A program made the translations under genes and the position numbers. This document shows, in pieces, positions 53,906 to 61,870 of a stretch of 64,000 bases of DNA. Location: assembly GCA_019429465.1 (NCBI GenBank), contig JAHYIV010000003.1, positions 62,001 to 126,000 of the forward strand, in the 5' to 3' direction. The DNA comes from Desulfoarculaceae bacterium (GTDB lineage: Bacteria; Desulfobacterota; Desulfobulbia; Desulfobulbales; Desulfocapsaceae). The notes below the pieces were generated by a model. It was not told where the DNA came from and did not search any database. It saw only the letters and a program-made list of their open reading frames with translations. The first letter of the stretch is position 1. The number at the start of each line of letters is the position of its first letter.

Positions 53906-56197
53906 CTACCACACCGCCCGCAATCCCTTATTCTTCCGGAGCTGATCAATACAACGCTCCAGTTCCACCCGCCACTCGGCGTGGATGCGGGCCGCCGACG
54001 GGGCAATGAGCTCCGGCAGACCATAGACGATGCGGTCCGAGGCCCGGCTGGCCTCAATCACCGCCTCAATGGAACGGGCGCCGAATTTATAGCGCCCCAG
54101 CAGCAGGCGGAGGAGCAGGCCCGAGGTCTTGCGCGCCGCCTTTTTCCAGTGGGTATCCATCTGATGGGCAATGATGAAGGCCCGCTTGAGCAAGACCCGC
54201 CGCAACTCCTCCAACTCAACCGGGGTGGCTGCATCACGCAGCAGGCTGTCATCAATCTCAATACCGTCGATGTCAAGCACCACCCGCAGGCGACTCATGA
54301 AATCGGGGATCTTCAGGGTCTTCATCTTGCCCAGAATCTCGGGATTATCCGCATCGAGCAGTTTTTCCATCCCTTCCCAACTGGCCTTGACCCCACCGGC
54401 AAAGACAAAAATCGCCCGGCCGATATAATGGGGAATGCCGTTGACATAGGTGACGCCATCCTGCATGGAGGGCAGGAAATAGCGGAGATAGCCGAATTCA
54501 TTGCCCTCATAACGGCAATCAAACTCATCCCAGAAGACGATGGGCACCTTGCCCCGGGCCACTGCCGCCCGCACCGGCTCAATGGCAGAGTTGATCTCAT
54601 CGGGTGAGGAAAACTGGGTCAGATTGAATTCAAACAGATCAAAGGGATCCCCCTGAAATTTTTTGGCAATAACCGAGGCTACCTGGCGGACGGCAAAGGA
54701 CTTCCCCGATCCCGGGGGCCCGAAGACCCCGATGCAGAGAGGCCGCTGCACCGTTTCTTTGGTGACATAGGAGTCCATGACATTCTGGAGGGTGATAATC
54801 GGATCGATCTCCGCCGGATCGGTGGTGCGCAGATGGCCGACATTGAAGATCGGCAGGTTATGAAAGCCGGTCTTTCGGTTCACCTCTTCTTTCAGGTCAT
54901 GGAGCACCGAAACAATTTCATCCAGATAGCCATAGGCCCCGGCCAGTGGTGTCTTCTGGTCCATGGGTGAAGTCTTTCCCAGATAGAAAAATTTGCGGAG
55001 GGCCGTTTTTTTTTGCGTTGACCAGATCTGGCTGGAGACCAGATCGAGCTCGGTCTCAAAATCCGGGGAGAGGGCCGGTAGCTCGAAAAAGGAGGGGTCG
55101 AGCCCATTATCGACAAAGGAGCAGGCATAGCCGCCGGGGTAACTCTTGACAAAATCGAGGTTGGGAAATTCCAGGGTATCCTTGAAATAGTACCCATGCT
55201 GATACAGACTCTCCCAGTTATGCATCACCCGCTGCGAGAAATCATAGAAATAATTGCGGCTGAAGCCGAAGCCGCCGAAGCGGAGGGCGTCCATGGCCAG
55301 CATGGCCAGAATCAGGGTGTCATAACAGGGCATTGATCCCCGTTGCCGCGGCGAACTCTTCTCGGGCAGACAGCCCTTGCGGTGACGGAAAAAGATGGCA
55401 TCCGGCCCGACATAGAGGATACCGTGCGGAAACATCTCGACGATGATATGACAGCGAAACTTTCGGGTCACATCGTCCCAGAGTCCCACCTCCTCCGTGC
55501 TCAAGGCCCGGATACTCATGGCGACAATGGTCTCCCAGTTGACCGAGCAGTCCATCTCCATGCGGGTGGTCTCCAGATCCGCCAGCCGGCAGAACAGGGT
55601 GATCCGTACCCCGCACATCTCCGCCCACCGCCGCCAGTGGGCCACGCTGATGCCCATGGCAATAACCCAGGCATCCGGGTTACGGCCAAAATCCTCTGCC
55701 GTAAGATGCGGAGGACAGCCGGAGTCATCGATCACCACCAATCCGTTATTGTTGCTGAAGATCTCCTGGTTGCTGTCGTCAATGCGAAACGGCTCCGCAC
55801 TCTTGGCCCGGGCGCCGGCCGGCAGATACTGATTGACCATGAACCAGCCATGATCCTCACGCTCCATCTCCGCGTCGCTCTGTTTACGGAAGATCTGAAA
55901 GATATCCTTCTGCTCCCCATAGGAGACCGAATGGATGCGTGGATCGAGGTCAGACTCGGCAATATAGGCGGCAAGCCAGGTCAGACACTGCTCCAGGCGG
56001 CCATACTCTATGGAGACATCGCCGGCCATCAGCTCAATGGGATCACCGGGATTATAGCCATAGGCCGGAAGACTCCCCTCTTCCATGAGACTGACCTGCT
56101 TGATGGGAAGATTGCGGATCTTGACATTGGAACCCAGCAGGGTGATTTTTTGTGATTGTCCGTCCATAAAAGCCTCAACATATAAAGAAACATCCAT
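53906..56197 (-). CDS. AAA ATPase fused to an unrecognised N-terminal region
   Basis: A 763-residue protein. The C-terminal AAA module (about 480-680) has Walker A GVFGPPGSGKSFAV, Walker B VPIVFWDEFDC and a sensor/arginine region MSRLRVVLDID. The first 400 residues include LVVIDDSGCPPHL, GVRITLFCRLADLETTR and HIIVEMFPHGILYVGPDA, an alpha/beta domain I can only liken loosely to sugar-kinase-type folds. I do not recognise the family and give no function. I chose ATG 56197 (MDVSLYV) because upstream codons are repeat G DNA; ATG 56167 behind GAGG is an alternative. It is a stand-alone gene. Confidence 0.6.
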   Translation of the reverse strand: MDVSLYVEAFMDGQSQKITLLGSNVKIRNLPIKQVSLMEEGSLPAYGYNPGDPIELMAGDVSIEYGRLEQCLTWLAAYIAESDLDPRIHSVSYGEQKDIFQIFRKQSDAEMEREDHGWFMVNQYLPAGARAKSAEPFRIDDSNQEIFSNNNGLVVIDDSGCPPHLTAEDFGRNPDAWVIAMGISVAHWRRWAEMCGVRITLFCRLADLETTRMEMDCSVNWETIVAMSIRALSTEEVGLWDDVTRKFRCHIIVEMFPHGILYVGPDAIFFRHRKGCLPEKSSPRQRGSMPCYDTLILAMLAMDALRFGGFGFSRNYFYDFSQRVMHNWESLYQHGYYFKDTLEFPNLDFVKSYPGGYACSFVDNGLDPSFFELPALSPDFETELDLVSSQIWSTQKKTALRKFFYLGKTSPMDQKTPLAGAYGYLDEIVSVLHDLKEEVNRKTGFHNLPIFNVGHLRTTDPAEIDPIITLQNVMDSYVTKETVQRPLCIGVFGPPGSGKSFAVRQVASVIAKKFQGDPFDLFEFNLTQFSSPDEINSAIEPVRAAVARGKVPIVFWDEFDCRYEGNEFGYLRYFLPSMQDGVTYVNGIPHYIGRAIFVFAGGVKASWEGMEKLLDADNPEILGKMKTLKIPDFMSRLRVVLDIDGIEIDDSLLRDAATPVELEELRRVLLKRAFIIAHQMDTHWKKAARKTSGLLLRLLLGRYKFGARSIEAVIEASRASDRIVYGLPELIAPSAARIHAEWRVELERCIDQLRKNKGLRAVW

Positions 56198-56216
56198 TAA
56201 AGATACCTGCTCAGAA

Positions 56217-56288
56217 GCAGGTCGGGATTTATCCCGACAACAGGGACTGCAATAGCGAGCCCGGCGTCGGGTTGAAACCCGACCTACC
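56217..56288. repeat. Repeat family G copy 3
   Basis: GCAGGTCGGGATTTATCCCGAC and CGTCGGGTTGAAACCCGACC, two hairpins in the leader of the AAA gene. Same family as 235-300 and 4230-4290. The reading frame through it (to 56332) is not coding. Confidence 0.65.
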
Positions 56289-56340
56289 GACGCACCCGCT
56301 GGGCGTTCCATCCCTTCAGCCTTCAACCTCAATACCTGTA

Positions 56341-56378
56341 AACGACAAAGGAAGGCTTAGGCCTTCCTTTGTCGTTTT
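56341..56378. terminator. Strong bidirectional terminator after the cyd operon
   Basis: AACGACAAAGGAAGGC-TTAG-GCCTTCCTTTGTCGTTTT: a 16-bp perfect stem, four-base loop, and T-run (A-run on the other strand). It lies 19 bases past the small membrane ORF. Confidence 0.9.
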
Positions 56379-56396
56379 ATTCAGAAATCTGCCTGG

Positions 56397-56489
56397 TTAC
56401 AGTAGGCCCGCCTTATCGAGGGCCATTACTGCTCCTTTATAGGAAACATAAATCAGTCCGATCCAGGAAAAAATAAGTATATACGTCAT
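56397..56489 (-). CDS. 30-residue membrane protein, CydX-like candidate
   Basis: An unlisted small ORF: one hydrophobic helix (YILIFSWIGLIYVSY) followed by a short polar tail (KGAVMALDKAGLL). A near-perfect Shine-Dalgarno AAGGAGGG lies seven bases before the ATG, and a strong terminator follows. It is the last gene after cydAB, across a hairpin array, as the CydX/CbdX subunits (about 30-40 residues) that stabilise bd oxidase are in other bacteria. The sequence is not close to E. coli CydX, so the identity is inferred from size, helix and place. Confidence 0.7.
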   Translation of the reverse strand: MTYILIFSWIGLIYVSYKGAVMALDKAGLL

Positions 56490-56554
56490 CGTATTTCCCT
56501 CCTTATAATTAATTTATTCAAAAAAAATCCGTGCCAGACTCAATCCCGGAAGAT

Positions 56555-56860
56555 GCATAAGGTGCCGTAAATGAGAAGAGCAAGAGAAGCTTTGCTCTTC
56601 TCATAAGCGAATCCTGACGATATGGCCAGAGCCGCTCCACGAAACAGCCGGAAAAGATTGCTGTTTCCTGCTTGCGGCATAAGGTGCCGTAAATGAGAAG
56701 AGCAAGAGAAGCTTTGCTCTTCTCATAAGCGAATCCTGACGATATGGCCAGAGCCGCTCCACGAAACAGCCGGAAAAGATTGCTGTTTCTTGCTTGCGGC
56801 ATAAGGTGCCGTAAATGAGAAGAGCAAGAGAAGCTTTGCTCTTCTCATAACGGCACCTAA
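56555..56860. repeat. Hairpin array family E copy 3, three units, at the cydB 3' end
   Basis: Units with a 122-bp period start at 56555, 56677 and 56799 (GCATAAGGTGCCGTAAATGA). Inner stem ATGAGAAGAGCAAG/GCTCTTCTCAT, second hairpin GAAACAGC/GCTGTTTC; the last unit adds ACGGCACCTAA. On the minus strand the TTAG end is the cydB stop. It separates cydB from the CydX-like ORF. Confidence 0.8.
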
Positions 56861-57990
56861 TAAGCTTCATCATTCGCCACTTCATGGGCGGCCAGTTTCT
56901 GAGAATCCATCTGCCGCCACACATAGACCACATAGGCCAGGACAAAAGGAATCCCCAGGGCCACATAGGTCATGGCCGTAAGCGTATACCGGCTTGATGA
57001 GGCATTAAAGATCGTCAGACTGGACTGAAGATCAGCCACTGATGGGTAAAAAGGCGTACTATTAAATCCAGCCGTGAAAAAGAGGGCCAGACCAACTAGC
57101 ACGGTACCCGGTCCGGCCAGCCAGATCCCCCTGCTGCTCCCTTTGAAGGCGGTAGCAAGCACACCCAGGATCACCAGTACCAGACCCAGCAGCAGCAGGC
57201 CGAGAACCAGGGGCATGGCCAGCAGATTAAGAAGATACTTATTGGCCACCATGGAGACCACCCCGGCCTCATCGACACCGAATCCCTGCCTCAGCAGCAG
57301 TGACGCCAGCACATAGAGGAGGAAGGGCAGCGAGCAGAGGAAATTAACCCAGGCCGCCTTACGGATGCGGGCCTCAAAACCGTCCATGGCTGAGAAATCA
57401 ATATTATTGAGCAGATACATGGCGCCCAGCACCCGGGCATTGAAGACCAGAAAAAGCCCCAGAGACAGATTGAAAAGCGAGAAGGCGGCCTCCAGTCCAC
57501 GCAGGGGATGGGTCCAGCTTACCTGATTGTAGGCATTGAGGATAAAATTGGAACCGGTAAAAAAGGTGCCGACCGCGGCGCCGATCAGGAGCACGCCCAC
57601 GGTCCCATTAATGAGCAGAAAGGACTCATAGACCCTGGCACCCAGAAGGTTCCCTGGTTTTTTGCGGAATTCGAAACTGACGGCCTGGACGATAAAGGTG
57701 AAGAGGATCAGCATCCACACCCAGTAAGCCCCACCAAAACTGGTGGCATAGAATTTGGGAAAGGCGGCAAAGAGGGCGCCGCCAAAGAGAACCAGGGTGG
57801 TGAAGGTTATTTCCCATTTCCGTCCCAGTGAGTTCATCACCAGGGCGCTCTCCACATCATTTTTTGCCACCTGCCACAGCAGGGTATTGCCCCCCTGGAC
57901 AAAGGTAAGGAACAGAAACAAAGAGCCGACCAGGCTGCAGATGATCCACCATAGCTGCTGCAAGGTTCCGTAATCAAGGTTTGATATCAT
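56857..57990 (-). CDS. cydB: Cytochrome bd quinol oxidase subunit II
   Basis: A 377-residue partner of CydA in the O2-scavenging bd oxidase. Eight to nine membrane helices are visible, starting LQQLWWIICSLVGSLFLFL and ending GIPFVLAYVVYVWRQM. It pumps no protons but protects anaerobic enzymes by removing oxygen. ATG 57990 overlaps the cydA end region with GGAGGG upstream; the frame to 58011 is not needed. The TAG stop is supplied by the E3 array. Confidence 0.93.
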   Translation of the reverse strand: MISNLDYGTLQQLWWIICSLVGSLFLFLTFVQGGNTLLWQVAKNDVESALVMNSLGRKWEITFTTLVLFGGALFAAFPKFYATSFGGAYWVWMLILFTFIVQAVSFEFRKKPGNLLGARVYESFLLINGTVGVLLIGAAVGTFFTGSNFILNAYNQVSWTHPLRGLEAAFSLFNLSLGLFLVFNARVLGAMYLLNNIDFSAMDGFEARIRKAAWVNFLCSLPFLLYVLASLLLRQGFGVDEAGVVSMVANKYLLNLLAMPLVLGLLLLGLVLVILGVLATAFKGSSRGIWLAGPGTVLVGLALFFTAGFNSTPFYPSVADLQSSLTIFNASSSRYTLTAMTYVALGIPFVLAYVVYVWRQMDSQKLAAHEVANDEAY

Positions 57991-57991
57991 C

Positions 57992-59524
57992 TTAAATGCC
58001 CTCCGGTCCAATGGAAATCTGCTTCAGCATAATCTTTATCTCGGCGATCAGCAGCAGGGTAAAAAGCCCCAGAAACATGAAAAAAGTAGCCTGCACATTG
58101 CCCACAGCCAGATTCGTGGTCGCCACTTTTACCGGCAGCAGACCCTGAATGGCCCAGGGCTGACGGCCGACCTCGGCCACGACCCAGCCCGTCTGCTGGG
58201 CCACCAGACCGAGGAAATAGGAACTGACGCCAATAGGCAACAGCCATCTGACCTCTCCAATCCTTCCTTTGAGCGTATAGAAGAGATAGGCCAGAAAGAG
58301 GACCGGAAAGAAGCCCCCGAGGATCACCATGATATGGAAGGAATAGAAGACCGTGCTCACCGGCGGCACCGCCTCTTCCGGAGTGTTCAGATAGCCGTAG
58401 CCCAGGAATTCCTTATTGATATTGAATCTGGTAAGGGCGTCACTGGCTCCGTTTTCATTCTTCTCCAGCCGTGCCTGTTTAAAGTCGGCAAGATCAGCCA
58501 CCGCCAGCCGGCCCATCTTCATCTTGTCAACCACTCCCATCACGTTCTGCTCGCTGTTGCCATAGACCAGATCGTCAATACCCGGGACAAACGAACCCGA
58601 TTCGCGATTGGCCAGCAGGGAGAGAAGGCCAGGGAGCTTTACCTCAAAGAGAAAGGGAGCCTGAGAGTCCCCTGGCTTCTTGTCGCCATTCATGATCCCG
58701 GCGGCAACAAGACCGGCACCCTGTTCTCCCTTATACAGACCTTCAAAGGCTGCCAGTTTCATGGGCTGCTTCTGGGCGTTCTCAAAGGCCGCCTCATCAC
58801 CGGTGAAACCAACATAGACAGAGGCCAGCAGGCCAAAAACCGAGGCCACGACGATAGATCTTTTGGCCATCTCTACATGCCTGCCTTTCAACAGATACCA
58901 GGAGGAGATTGTCACCACAAAAAGGGAGGCCAGGAGGAAACCGGAACTGGTCGCATGGGTGAATTTGGACATGGCGATGGGGGAAAAAAGGACCGCCCAG
59001 AAGTTCTCCATCTCAAATCGGGCAGTCTCCGGGTTAAAGGCCATGCCCACCGGGTGCTGCATCCAGGCATTGGCGACCAGAATCCAGACGGCCGAAAGAC
59101 TCGAACCCACGGCCACCATCCAGGTGGAAAAGAGATGGAACCCCTTGGAGACCCGGTTCCAGCCAAAAAACATCACCGCAAAAAAGGTCGCCTCGAGGAA
59201 AAAGGCAAAGATCCCTTCAATGGCCAGCGGCGCCCCGAATATATCACCCACCATCCAGGAATAGTTGGACCAGTTGGTGCCGAATTGAAACTCGAGGATG
59301 ATACCAGTGGCCACCCCAATGGCAAAGTTGATGGCAAACAGGGTCATCCAGAACTTGGTCAGCGCCTTCCACTTCTCGTCACCGGTCCGGACATAAATAG
59401 ACTCAAACATGGCCAGCAAAAAAGACAGCCCCAGGGTCAGGGGTACAAAAATCCAGTGATACATGGCAGTCAAGGCAAATTGCGCCCTGGACCAGTTCAC
59501 CAGACTCAGATCTACATCAACCAT
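57992..59524 (-). CDS. cydA: Cytochrome bd quinol oxidase subunit I
   Basis: A 510-residue catalytic subunit. The haem ligand His is at about 23 (ALTAMYHWIFVPLTLG), the E99/E107-equivalent acid pair is in LAIEGIFAFFLEATFF, and GRQPW marks the quinol-binding loop end. The Q-loop is of the longer type judged by length. It reduces O2 to water with menaquinol. It follows DUF4492 and an Rrf2 regulator on the same strand, interrupted by MITE D3. Confidence 0.95.
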   Translation of the reverse strand: MVDVDLSLVNWSRAQFALTAMYHWIFVPLTLGLSFLLAMFESIYVRTGDEKWKALTKFWMTLFAINFAIGVATGIILEFQFGTNWSNYSWMVGDIFGAPLAIEGIFAFFLEATFFAVMFFGWNRVSKGFHLFSTWMVAVGSSLSAVWILVANAWMQHPVGMAFNPETARFEMENFWAVLFSPIAMSKFTHATSSGFLLASLFVVTISSWYLLKGRHVEMAKRSIVVASVFGLLASVYVGFTGDEAAFENAQKQPMKLAAFEGLYKGEQGAGLVAAGIMNGDKKPGDSQAPFLFEVKLPGLLSLLANRESGSFVPGIDDLVYGNSEQNVMGVVDKMKMGRLAVADLADFKQARLEKNENGASDALTRFNINKEFLGYGYLNTPEEAVPPVSTVFYSFHIMVILGGFFPVLFLAYLFYTLKGRIGEVRWLLPIGVSSYFLGLVAQQTGWVVAEVGRQPWAIQGLLPVKVATTNLAVGNVQATFFMFLGLFTLLLIAEIKIMLKQISIGPEGI

Positions 59525-59554
59525 TGCTCCTTCCTCCTTGTGTTAATAATTTTG

Positions 59555-59708
59555 GGAACTATCCAGCTTGATGCCGGAAAAATGCCAAAACACTTGTCAC
59601 GTAACTATTCAGCAGCGCCTCATATGCGAGAAAGAGGCCTGCGAAGTGTACTGGTTCGTACATAAACAGGCCGATGACGAAGCAGATGAGGTGCTGCTGG
59701 ATAGTTAC
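59555..59708. mobile_element. MITE family D copy 3, 154 bp, between DUF4492 and cydA
   Basis: Ends GGAACTATCCAGC and (complement) GTAACTATCCAGC. Perfect 8-bp target duplications TAATTTTG at 59547-59554 and 59709-59716. On the minus strand the target duplication plus the first base of the element form the TAG stop of the DUF4492 gene; the pre-insertion frame would have read one residue further (QNY). Confidence 0.9.
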
Positions 59709-59932
59709 TAATTTTGAACCGCCGGTCTGATAATCTGATCCAGGACATGATCGGCCCGTTGTGCATCGGTCTGAAAATTCGTCTTCAAAAAATTGGGGAA
59801 AAAAAATAATTTGAGGACCACAAACATGATAAAAAGTTTAATGAAAATAATCTTCCACAGGGTCCGGCCCACTGTCATGGACCTGAATCCGTCCCGATAA
59901 AAGGTATAAATAGTTGTGAACGGTTGCGACAT
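59708..59932 (-). CDS. DUF4492 small membrane protein of the cyd operon
   Basis: A 74-residue one-helix membrane protein. TIYTFYRDGFRSMTVGRTLW followed by KLFIMFVVLKLFFFPNFL is the DUF4492 pattern, typically found just upstream of cydA in Bacteroidota, epsilon-proteobacteria and relatives. The role is unknown, perhaps in oxidase assembly. ATG 59932 has GGAGGAGAAGG upstream, which beats the frame limit at 59971. Confidence 0.85.
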   Translation of the reverse strand: MSQPFTTIYTFYRDGFRSMTVGRTLWKIIFIKLFIMFVVLKLFFFPNFLKTNFQTDAQRADHVLDQIIRPAVQN

Positions 59933-59973
59933 AGCCCTTCTCCTCCAGCTGGGGTTTATCCGGAAAACCACCC

Positions 59974-60417
59974 TTAACTCTCTTTATTATGCATAGAAAA
60001 GACAGGAAGACAAGATTCATCCCTGCATAGTTCAGCAAAGGTGATGCCTCCAAGATGCTGCCGCAACCCGGCACTGGCATCTTCCCAGACCCTGTGCACC
60101 CGGCAATGAGTGCTGGCGGCACAGGCCTCGGGCCTGTCGACACAAGCATTAAGCCGAATCCTGCCGATCATCACCTCAACTACCTCCAGCAGGGTGATCC
60201 GGGCAGGATCCTTGATCAATACATACCCGCCCTTCGGCCCCTGCCGGATCTCGATCAGATGGGCCCGGCCAAGGGCCTGAACAATCTTGGCCAGAAAAGG
60301 ACCGGGAATACCCGCCTGCTCCACAATCTCCTGCTTGAGCACCAATACCCCCTGACCCTTGAAAGACAAATAGACCATACACCTGATGGCATAGTCGGCT
60401 GCGCGTGTTAATCTCAT
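59974..60417 (-). CDS. Rrf2-family transcriptional regulator
   Basis: A 147-residue winged-helix regulator. LTRAADYAIRCMVYLS starts the DNA-binding domain. Three cysteines in NACVDRPEACAASTHCRVH fit the C-x6-C-x5-C Fe-S cluster site of IscR/NsrR/RsrR. It heads the operon, so it probably senses O2, NO or redox state and controls cydAB (inference). The divergent intergenic (60418-60799) is the likely operator region. Confidence 0.85.
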   Translation of the reverse strand: MRLTRAADYAIRCMVYLSFKGQGVLVLKQEIVEQAGIPGPFLAKIVQALGRAHLIEIRQGPKGGYVLIKDPARITLLEVVEVMIGRIRLNACVDRPEACAASTHCRVHRVWEDASAGLRQHLGGITFAELCRDESCLPVFSMHNKES

Positions 60418-60549
60418 ACCACCCTCCAGATCAAGACAAGTAAGACTTTATTTGTCTTATAAATAACCAGAACACTCCCGTCAACAAGAATCTTTCTCAT
60501 CTTTCTTTTTTTGCATTTTCTGAGCATATCCCCTATAACAAAAGGATAC

Positions 60550-60745
60550 TAACCCCGATGAACGGGCTAAGTGCCCGAAGCGGCATAAGGAGCCGTAACG
60601 AAATAGATATAAATGGCCATGTTATTTCGTAACGGCTCCTAAGCCGCTGTAAAAAAATAACAAGGCCATCTAAGTGCCCGGAGCGGCATAAGGAGCCGTA
60701 ACGAAATAGATATAAATGGCCATGTTATTTCGTAACGGCTCCTAA
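60550..60745. repeat. Hairpin elements family B copies 4 and 5, short form, tandem
   Basis: Two copies in a row: CGGCATAAGGAGCCGTAACG.. to ..GTTATTTCGTAACGGCTCCTAA. They lack the 54-bp module present in B2, B3 and mfd and thus show the empty state. The left end is chimeric with a family A tail (TAACCCCGATGAACGGGC). Confidence 0.8.
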
Positions 60746-60799
60746 AAATCAGGAGTCAAGAAGTTAACCACTACCCCTGTAAAATCCTATGGAGGCATC

Positions 60800-61870
60800 A
60801 TGAACCCGGCCCACCTTATTCCCACCCCGGACCTGCTACCAGTCCCCTGGGGTTGGTTTCAGCTCCTGCTGTCCACCACCTTTCTCCTGCACCTGCTGGT
60901 AATGAATATCATGCTCGGCTGGGCCATCATCGCCTTCTGCAACCATGCCTTCAAGGATTCCATACCGGAAGACAACCAGCTGATTTCCAGAAAGCTGCCC
61001 TTTACCATTGCCTTTGCCGTCAACTTCGGCGTTGCCCCCCTGCTCTTTCTCCAGGTTCTCTACGGCCACTTCATGTACACCAGCTCTGTGCTCATGGCCG
61101 TCTTCTGGCTCTCCATCGTAGGGCTACTCATTCTTGCCTATTATGCGACCTATATCTACAATCTGCAATTTTCGAGGCTGTCCGGTCTCCACACCCTGAT
61201 CAGCTCCATTATCGCCCTCTTCCTGCTGATAATCACCTTTTTCTTCACCAATAACATGAGCCTGATGATCCACCCTGAGAGCTGGGTCCGTTATTTTGAC
61301 CAGCCAGACGGGATGATGCTGAACTTGGGAGACCCCACCCTGCTGCCCCGCTATCTGCATTCCGTCCTGGCCTCAGTGGCGGTGGGTGGACTCGCCCTTG
61401 GCCTCTACCATGACTGGCGGAAGCGACGCGGCAGCGCTACAGCGGCAGCCAATATTCCCTCGGCCATGAACTGGTTTTCCTATGCCACCATCGCCAACTT
61501 CGGCATCGGCACCTGGTACTACGGCACCCTGCCGGCAGCCATTCGCACCGTGACAGGGGCATCAGGCGCCTTTCTCCTCGGCTTTCTCCTGCTAGGTATT
61601 ACCGCCGTCATCATGGCCCTGATCTATGGCCTGCAGCACCGCGTTCGGTATGCGGCCGGCGCCGTCCTCGGGGCCATCATCTGCATGGTAACGGTCCGGG
61701 AACTGGTGCGCAGACAGACCCTGGCCCCCTGGTTTTCCACCTCGGAACTGGAGGTCGTGCCGCAATATTCACCTCTTATCGCTTTCCTGCTGATCTTTGC
61801 AGCCGGCCTCTCTCTGATCTGGTGGATGATCAGGCTTGTCTTGCCGAATGACAAGGAGGTGCGGTCATGA
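60800..61870 (+). CDS. CydA-like multi-pass membrane protein
   Basis: A 356-residue membrane protein with about nine helices (PWGWFQLLLSTTFLLHLLVMN, LPFTIAFAVNFGVAPLLF, FMYTSSVLMAVFWLSIVGLL). The helices and His spacing recall CydA halves, and it is followed by a second CydA-like protein, so the pair may form a bd-like cytochrome (CydAA'-type, inference). It lacks GRQPW and a clear quinol loop. ATG 60800 follows GGAGG. The stop overlaps the next start (ATGA). Confidence 0.7.
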   Translation: MNPAHLIPTPDLLPVPWGWFQLLLSTTFLLHLLVMNIMLGWAIIAFCNHAFKDSIPEDNQLISRKLPFTIAFAVNFGVAPLLFLQVLYGHFMYTSSVLMAVFWLSIVGLLILAYYATYIYNLQFSRLSGLHTLISSIIALFLLIITFFFTNNMSLMIHPESWVRYFDQPDGMMLNLGDPTLLPRYLHSVLASVAVGGLALGLYHDWRKRRGSATAAANIPSAMNWFSYATIANFGIGTWYYGTLPAAIRTVTGASGAFLLGFLLLGITAVIMALIYGLQHRVRYAAGAVLGAIICMVTVRELVRRQTLAPWFSTSELEVVPQYSPLIAFLLIFAAGLSLIWWMIRLVLPNDKEVRS

